Source of the DNA: Mycobacterium sp. 1164966.3
GTDB taxonomy: Bacteria > Actinomycetota > Actinomycetes > Mycobacteriales > Mycobacteriaceae
NCBI RefSeq assembly: GCF_001665395.1
Contig: NZ_LZSG01000047.1
Span: forward strand, 1-64,000
Reading direction: 5' to 3'
DNA: 64,000 nt
Shown: positions 59,634 to 64,000 of the stretch, one piece after another
How the letters are laid out: the number at the start of each line of letters is the position of its first letter
Numbering within the stretch: the stretch's first letter is position 1
The notes under the pieces: generated by a model
Database searches by the model: none
The model's input: the letters and a program-made list of their open reading frames with translations, nothing else
Told to the model about the DNA's origin: nothing
Made by a program: the position numbers and the translations under genes

Positions 59634-60566
59634 TCAATCGCTCAGGTCCGCGAACAGCACCGTGCTCAGGTACCGCTCGCCGAAGTCGGGCAGCACGACG
59701 ACGACGAGCTTGCCGGCGTTCTCCGGTCGCCGGGCCACCTCGAGGGCGGCGGCAACGGCAGCGCCCGAGGAAATGCCGACCAGCAGCCCTTCTTCCTTGG
59801 CCAGCCGCCGGGCCAGATCGAGGGCGTCTTCGTTTTCCACGGTGACGACCTCGTCGACCAACCCCATGTCCAGGACGGCGGGGATGAACCCGGCGCCGAT
59901 GCCCTGGATGGGGTGGGGTCCCTTCTGGCCGCCGGACAGCACCGGCGACGCGGTGGGCTCGACGGCGACGAACCGGGCAGACGGCTTCCGCTCCTTGATG
60001 ATCTGAGCTACTCCGGTGATGGTGCCGCCGGTGCCGATGCCGGACACGAAGATGTCGACCTTGCCGTCGGTGTCGTGCCAGACCTCCTCGGCGGTTGTGA
60101 CGGCGTGCACAGCGGGGTTGGCCGGATTCTCGAATTGCTGTGGTATGAAATACCGTTCGTCGCTTTTGGCCAGTTCCTCGGCTTTGGCGATGGCACCCGC
60201 CATGCCCTCCGCGCCCGGCGTGAGGACGAGTTCGGCGCCGTAGGCGCGCAACAGCATCCGCCGCTCGATGCTCATCGTGTCCGGCATGGTCAGCACACAC
60301 TTATAGCCGCGCGCGGCGGCCACCATCGCCAACGCGATGCCAGTGTTCCCGCTCGTCGGCTCGAGGATGATGGTGTCCGGCTTGATCAGGCCCGCCCGCT
60401 CGGCCGCGTCGATCATGGCCACCCCGATGCGGTCCTTCACACTGCCTGCCGGATTGAAGGATTCCAATTTGGCAACCACGTCGGCCACGGCGCCATCGGT
60501 GACACGGCGCAGCCGGACCAGCGGGGTGCCACCGATCAGTTGGGTGATGTTGTCGGCAATGGTCAT
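59634..60566 (-). CDS. cysK1: O-acetylserine sulfhydrylase CysK
   Basis: A 310-residue PLP enzyme that makes cysteine from O-acetylserine and sulfide. The PLP lysine is in FNPAGSVKDRIGVAMI, the substrate loop is EPTSGNTGIALA, and the phosphate-binding loop is GIGTGGTITGV. Length equals M. tuberculosis CysK1 (Rv2334). It is first in a cysK-cysE-thioredoxin-DUF4395 transcript and is preceded by a polycysteine leader peptide, which implies control by cysteine supply. Confidence 0.95.
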   Translation of the reverse strand: MTIADNITQLIGGTPLVRLRRVTDGAVADVVAKLESFNPAGSVKDRIGVAMIDAAERAGLIKPDTIILEPTSGNTGIALAMVAAARGYKCVLTMPDTMSIERRMLLRAYGAELVLTPGAEGMAGAIAKAEELAKSDERYFIPQQFENPANPAVHAVTTAEEVWHDTDGKVDIFVSGIGTGGTITGVAQIIKERKPSARFVAVEPTASPVLSGGQKGPHPIQGIGAGFIPAVLDMGLVDEVVTVENEDALDLARRLAKEEGLLVGISSGAAVAAALEVARRPENAGKLVVVVLPDFGERYLSTVLFADLSD

Positions 60567-60693
60567 GTGGGTCCTTCGGCGATGTCGGTACAGCTTCGTC
60601 GGACTGCCGGGTGATGTCGAAGCGGGTGTGAGTCACTGAGGCGCCCGTGGCACGCCGCTCCGGTCAGCACCCGTCCGGTGAGGCGTCAGCAAA

Positions 60694-60771
60694 TCAACAG
60701 TGACAACAACAACAACAGTTCACCACGGGGCGGCGCGTAAGGACGAAGCGCGGCAGTGTGGGCTGTTGCAT
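60694..60771 (-). CDS. leaderless polycysteine leader peptide, attenuator of cysK-cysE
   Basis: A 25-residue frame, starting MQQPTLPRFVL and ending NCCCCCHC before TGA, 127 bases upstream of cysK. Five consecutive and then one more Cys codon at the end make it sensitive to cysteinyl-tRNA supply. The ATG at 60771 follows a TATAGT -10 element by 6 bases, so the message should be leaderless. Leaderless polycysteine frames upstream of cysteine or sulfur genes have been described as attenuators in mycobacteria. I see no obvious simple terminator stem between it and cysK, so the mechanism is open. Confidence 0.85.
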   Translation of the reverse strand: MQQPTLPRFVLTRRPVVNCCCCCHC

Positions 60772-60777
60772 GGCACC

Positions 60778-60783
60778 ACTATA
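60778..60783 (-). promoter_or_regulatory. -10 element of the leaderless cysK transcript
   Basis: TATAGT on the minus strand, 6 bases before the ATG of the polycysteine peptide. This spacing puts the transcription start at the A of the ATG. A clear -35 is not visible. Confidence 0.6.
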
Positions 60784-61276
60784 TGACAGTCCCATATCGA
60801 GCAACCCGAGCACACCAACCAAGTCAGTCATGGATGGGACATCGACCTCTTCAGCAACGCGTCGCGCCGCATCGGCAGGGATGGCGCAAATGCCAGCTGA
60901 TCGGCCGCCCGAATTGTTGCGCGAGCGACCGCCGGCTACGTAATCCGATTCCTTCAAAACTGCTCCCGCAGCAATTCCGGATATGCAATTAAGTTCACCC
61001 TAAAGAAAACTCTTGCGCGTGCGCTGCATTTCAGGGTTGGCTTTCGTGCTCGACGGCATCGGCGATGCGGTGCCCATGCGTGAGCTGGACGGTTATTGCC
61101 GTCTGGCTAGATTTGTTCTGGCTGATTTCAAACCTACGAGCAGTCACCGTCATGCCCGTAAACTGACCCTTCCTTTTAGCCACAAGAGGCCAATAAATTA
61201 AAAGTGTCTTGCACTTATTACCAAAATTGGGGGACCGGATGCGAGGTATCGACACCCGGTGGGCCGAGCGGAACGT
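60784..61276. other. gap between the cysK promoter and the mce operon
   Basis: About 490 bases, with a noticeably AT-richer part near 60950-61240. No gene is supported; open frames at 61013-61201 and 61031-61255 lack ribosome sites and known products. A small dyad AAGTG-TCTTG-CACTT at 61202-61216, about 60 bases before yrbEA, could be an operator for the mce promoter, but it is short. The region should contain the divergent promoters of cysK and the mce genes. Confidence 0.4.
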
Positions 61277-62044
61277 ATGAACGGCGCGGCCATTGTCAAG
61301 CCCATGAACGCGCTGGGCCAGTTCTTCGTGCTCAGCGTCGAATCATTGGTTGTCATGGTGCGTCGCCCGTGGGCGTGGCGCGAGCTGCTCGAGCAAATTT
61401 GGTTCGTGGCCCGGGTTTCGATTTTCCCGACCATCATGCTGTCGATTCCATACACGGTCCTGATCGTGTTCGTGCTCAACATTTTGCTCGTCGAGATCGG
61501 GGCCGGAGATCTGTCCGGCGCCGGGGCCGCCCTGGCCTCGGTAACCCAGGTCGGGCCGGTGGTCACCGCTATGGCCGTCGCCGGCGCCGGCTCGACTGCG
61601 ATGTGCGCCGACTTGGGTGCGCGCACCATTCGTGAGGAAATCGACGCCATGAAGGTGATCGGCGTCAATCCGGTTCAGGCCCTGGTGGTTCCGCGCATCA
61701 TCGCCGCCACCTTCGTCGCGCTGCTGCTGTACTCGGTGGTGGCGGTCACCGGGTTGACCGGCAGCTACATCTTCGTGGTCTTCGTTCAGCACGTCACACC
61801 GGGCGCTTTCATCGCCGGCATGACACTGGTAACCGGCCTGCCGCAAGTGGTGATTTCGCTGATCAAGGCGACGTTGTTCGGGCTGTCCGCCGGATTGATC
61901 GCCTGCTACAAGGGCCTGTCGGTCGGTGGCGGTCCCACCGGCGTCGGCAACGCCGTCAACGAAACCGTGGTGTTCTCGTTCATGGCTTTGTTCTTCATCA
62001 ACATCGTGGTCACCGCCCTGGGCGTGAAGGTGACCGCGAAATGA
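61277..62044 (+). CDS. yrbEA: YrbEA permease subunit of an mce lipid importer
   Basis: A 255-residue multi-helix permease of the MlaE/YrbE family. With YrbEB it forms the membrane channel of an Mce transporter that takes up lipids or sterols. Conserved motifs are QVGPVVTAMAVAGAGSTAM, CADLGARTIREEIDAMKVIG and GLPQVVISLIKATLFG. The ATG at 61277 is chosen; a GTG at 61259 would add 6 residues and neither has a strong ribosome site. It overlaps yrbEB (ATGA). Which mce family it belongs to I cannot tell. Confidence 0.92.
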   Translation: MNGAAIVKPMNALGQFFVLSVESLVVMVRRPWAWRELLEQIWFVARVSIFPTIMLSIPYTVLIVFVLNILLVEIGAGDLSGAGAALASVTQVGPVVTAMAVAGAGSTAMCADLGARTIREEIDAMKVIGVNPVQALVVPRIIAATFVALLLYSVVAVTGLTGSYIFVVFVQHVTPGAFIAGMTLVTGLPQVVISLIKATLFGLSAGLIACYKGLSVGGGPTGVGNAVNETVVFSFMALFFINIVVTALGVKVTAK

Positions 62045-62889
62045 GCGCCACCGCAAGCGAGCCACCGTGGCTGGCCACCCTCGGCCCAAGGATGGTGGCC
62101 GCTACCCGGCGCCTGGGCGAACAAACCGCGTTCTATGTGCAATCGTTGGCCGCTACCGGCGATGCGGTACGGCGCTACCCCGGAGAGTTGCTGCGGCTCA
62201 TAGCCGAGATGGGCCTGGGTGCAGGCGCGTTGGCGGTGATCGGCGGCACGGTGGGGATCATCGGCTTTTTGACCCTGACGACGGGCGCCCTGGTCGCCGT
62301 GCAGGGCTACGACACGTTGTCCAACATCGGCGTCGAGGCGCTGACCGGCTTCCTGTCGGCGTTCTTCAATGTCCGCATGATCGCACCGTGCACCGCCGGG
62401 GTGGCATTGGCGGCCACCATCGGAGCCGGCACCACAGCGCAACTCGGTGCGATGCGCATCAACGAAGAGATCGACGCGCTCGAGGTGATGGGCATCCGTT
62501 CCATCACCTACCTGGCGTCGACACGGATCATCGCCGGCATCTTGGTCGTCATCCCGCTCTATGCCGTCGCCGTGCTGATGTCGTTCTTTGCGGCCAAGTT
62601 CGGCACGATCTACATCTACGGGCAGTCCCGCGGCGTGTACGAGCACTACTTCTCGACGTTCTTGCGTCCGACCGACTTGCTGTGGTCGTTCTTGGCGGCG
62701 CTGACCATGGCGATGGGCGTGATGGTCGTGCACACCTACTACGGATTCACCGCGACGGGTGGCCCGGCCGGGGTGGGCGAAGCGGTCGGTAGGTCGGTAC
62801 GGTCATCGATGATCGTCACAGCCTTTGTCTGCCTTTTGATTTCGTTATCCATCTACGGGCAGTCCGGCAACTTCAACCTGTCCGGGTGA
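62041..62889 (+). CDS. yrbEB: YrbEB permease subunit of an mce lipid importer
   Basis: A 282-residue partner permease of the same MlaE/YrbE family, with the typical AGVALAATIGAGTTAQLGAM and RINEEIDALEVMGIRSITYL segments and five to six hydrophobic helices. The ATG at 62041 overlaps the yrbEA stop by 4 bases. The mceA gene follows after 4 bases. Confidence 0.92.
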   Translation: MSATASEPPWLATLGPRMVAATRRLGEQTAFYVQSLAATGDAVRRYPGELLRLIAEMGLGAGALAVIGGTVGIIGFLTLTTGALVAVQGYDTLSNIGVEALTGFLSAFFNVRMIAPCTAGVALAATIGAGTTAQLGAMRINEEIDALEVMGIRSITYLASTRIIAGILVVIPLYAVAVLMSFFAAKFGTIYIYGQSRGVYEHYFSTFLRPTDLLWSFLAALTMAMGVMVVHTYYGFTATGGPAGVGEAVGRSVRSSMIVTAFVCLLISLSIYGQSGNFNLSG

Positions 62890-62893
62890 CCGC

Positions 62894-64000
62894 ATGGCCA
62901 ACATATCCGGCGGGGGCAACACGCGCAGCAGGGTCAATCGGCCCCGCAGGGGCAGGATCGACCCGATCTGGTGGGCTCCAACGTTGTTCATCTTGATCGC
63001 CGGCCTGGTCGCGCTGACCGCGGCATCGTTCTCCGGCACGTTCCGCAGCTACATCCCGCTGACGTTGGTATCGGACCGGGCGGGACTGGTCATGGAAACC
63101 GGCGCGAAGGTGAAGCTGCGCGGCGTGCAGATCGGCCAGGTGGTGTCGATTGGCAGCGACGTGAAATCTGCCCAGCTGCAACTGAAAATGGACCCCGGGC
63201 CGTTCAAGTATCTGCCGAGCAACGTCGAGGCCGAGATCAAGTCGACGACGGCGTTCGGCTCCAAGTACGTCGACTTGATTGTGCCCGACCATCGCAGCCC
63301 GCAAGCACTCAAACCCGGCTCGGTGCTGCGGTCGCGCAACGTCACAGTCGAGGTCAACACCGTCTTTGAGAACCTGCAGTCGGTGGTCTCGGCGATTGAC
63401 CCGGCCAAACTCAACGCGATCCTGTCGGCGTTCTCACAAGCGCTGCGCGGCAAGGGCGATCGACTCGGGCAAGCCATCACCGATGCCAACGGCCTGCTGC
63501 TGACCGTGAACCCCCGGCTGTCCACGATCCATCAGGACTGGCGACTGTTCGGCAAGACCGCGGCAGCGTATTCCGATGCCGCGCAGAATATTCTGTCGAT
63601 TCTCGACTCAGCGGTGACGCCCAGCGCCACCATCACCGCCAATCAGCAGGCGCTCGACACCCTGCTGTTGTCGGCGGTCGGCTTCAGTCAGGCCGGCATC
63701 AGCGTGGTCGGCACCAACGAATCCAACATCGTGCGATCCGTCAACCTGTTCGAACCCACCACGGCGCTACTGCGCAAGTACTCATCGACCTACACGTGTC
63801 TGTTCCAGGGCGCGCAATGGTTTCTGGACCACGGCGGCCGAGACGCGTTCGGCGGCAACGGCTATTCGGTGATCCTTGACGCCGCGCTGCTATTCGGCGA
63901 CGACCCCTACCGTTACCCGCGGCACTTGCCGAAGGTCAACGCCACCGGTGGGCCGGGCGGCCGGCCGAGCTGTGGTTCACTGCCCGACCCCAGCGCGAAC
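62894..64000 (+). CDS. mceA: MceA family protein, 3' end beyond window
   Basis: The open frame covers 369 codons to the right edge. It begins MANISGGGNTRSRVNRPRR, has one membrane anchor (about 29-54, APTLFLIAGLVALTAAS), then the MCE/MlaD domain (about 60-140; ETGAKVKLRGVQIGQVVSIG and AFGSKYVDLIVPD) and the start of the mycobacterial C-terminal helical domain. MceA-F proteins build the periplasmic lipid conduit; mceB-F should follow. It starts 4 bases after yrbEB. Confidence 0.92.
   Translation, partial: MANISGGGNTRSRVNRPRRGRIDPIWWAPTLFILIAGLVALTAASFSGTFRSYIPLTLVSDRAGLVMETGAKVKLRGVQIGQVVSIGSDVKSAQLQLKMDPGPFKYLPSNVEAEIKSTTAFGSKYVDLIVPDHRSPQALKPGSVLRSRNVTVEVNTVFENLQSVVSAIDPAKLNAILSAFSQALRGKGDRLGQAITDANGLLLTVNPRLSTIHQDWRLFGKTAAAYSDAAQNILSILDSAVTPSATITANQQALDTLLLSAVGFSQAGISVVGTNESNIVRSVNLFEPTTALLRKYSSTYTCLFQGAQWFLDHGGRDAFGGNGYSVILDAALLFGDDPYRYPRHLPKVNATGGPGGRPSCGSLPDPSAN

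Noticed and set aside
59556..60614. Open frame of 352 codons on the plus strand
   Set aside because: Opposite cysK; antisense shadow without domain similarity.
1..64000. CRISPR arrays, rRNA genes or complete insertion sequences
   Set aside because: No regularly spaced direct repeats beyond the two-copy MIRU-like unit, no rRNA-like sequence and no transposase frame was recognised.

Overview
The window is chromosomal DNA from a mycobacterium, most likely non-tuberculous. It has high GC, many GTG/TTG starts, 1-20 bp gene overlaps, mycobactin (mbt) genes with IdeR-type iron boxes, a PPE protein, a decaprenyl diphosphate synthase, MmpS/MmpL and yrbE/mce genes. From hrcA rightwards the order follows the M. 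tuberculosis Rv2374c-Rv2334 region, read in the opposite orientation. It has its own insertions and lacks the PE_PGRS and IS elements I know from that strain. I cannot name the species.

Region 1 (1-29638) is a rearranged mycobactin locus built around two divergent promoters, each with one IdeR-like box (7675-7693 and 14961-14979). The first box lies between a leftward set (mbtA, a small membrane protein, mmpS, mmpL, a class 3 lipase, mbtJ-like hydrolase) and rightward mbtG, whose 3' end overlaps what looks like the amputated start of mbtH. The second lies between leftward mbtK-like acyltransferase, a stand-alone thioesterase, mbtC and mbtD, and rightward mbtE, mbtF and mbtB. Together these cover salicylate activation, NRPS/PKS assembly, lysine hydroxylation and acylation, and probably export. 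MbtB lacks the C-terminal thioesterase domain known from M. tuberculosis. A SagB/ThcOx-type flavin dehydrogenase ends one base after mbtB and faces it; it is the most unexpected gene here and a candidate azoline oxidase.

Region 2 (29639-35515) holds the secreted antigen gene cfp2, an ECF41-type sigma factor with its carboxymuconolactone decarboxylase partner and a recognisable ECF41 promoter, a conserved hypothetical gene, and the chaperone genes hrcA-dnaJ2 followed by rsmE.

Region 3 (35625-49548) is a conserved housekeeping block: phoH interrupted by a 359-residue class 3 intein, ybeY, a CBS-domain membrane protein, a degenerate cytidine deaminase-like gene, era, then (after an inserted hemerythrin/Mn-catalase pair) amiA2, recO, uppS, a conserved gene, a vapBC module, smtB-furB with a MIRU-like repeat between them, and glyS.

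Region 4 (49549-57703) has a PPE-SVP gene and a small downstream gene, a TPM-domain membrane protein, dgt, a reduced SodC-like lipoprotein, dnaG, a small membrane-anchored protein and tRNA-Asn.

Region 5 (57704-64000) has a DUF4395/thioredoxin pair, cysE-cysK with a leaderless polycysteine leader peptide upstream, and the start of an mce operon (yrbEA, yrbEB, mceA) that runs off the right edge.
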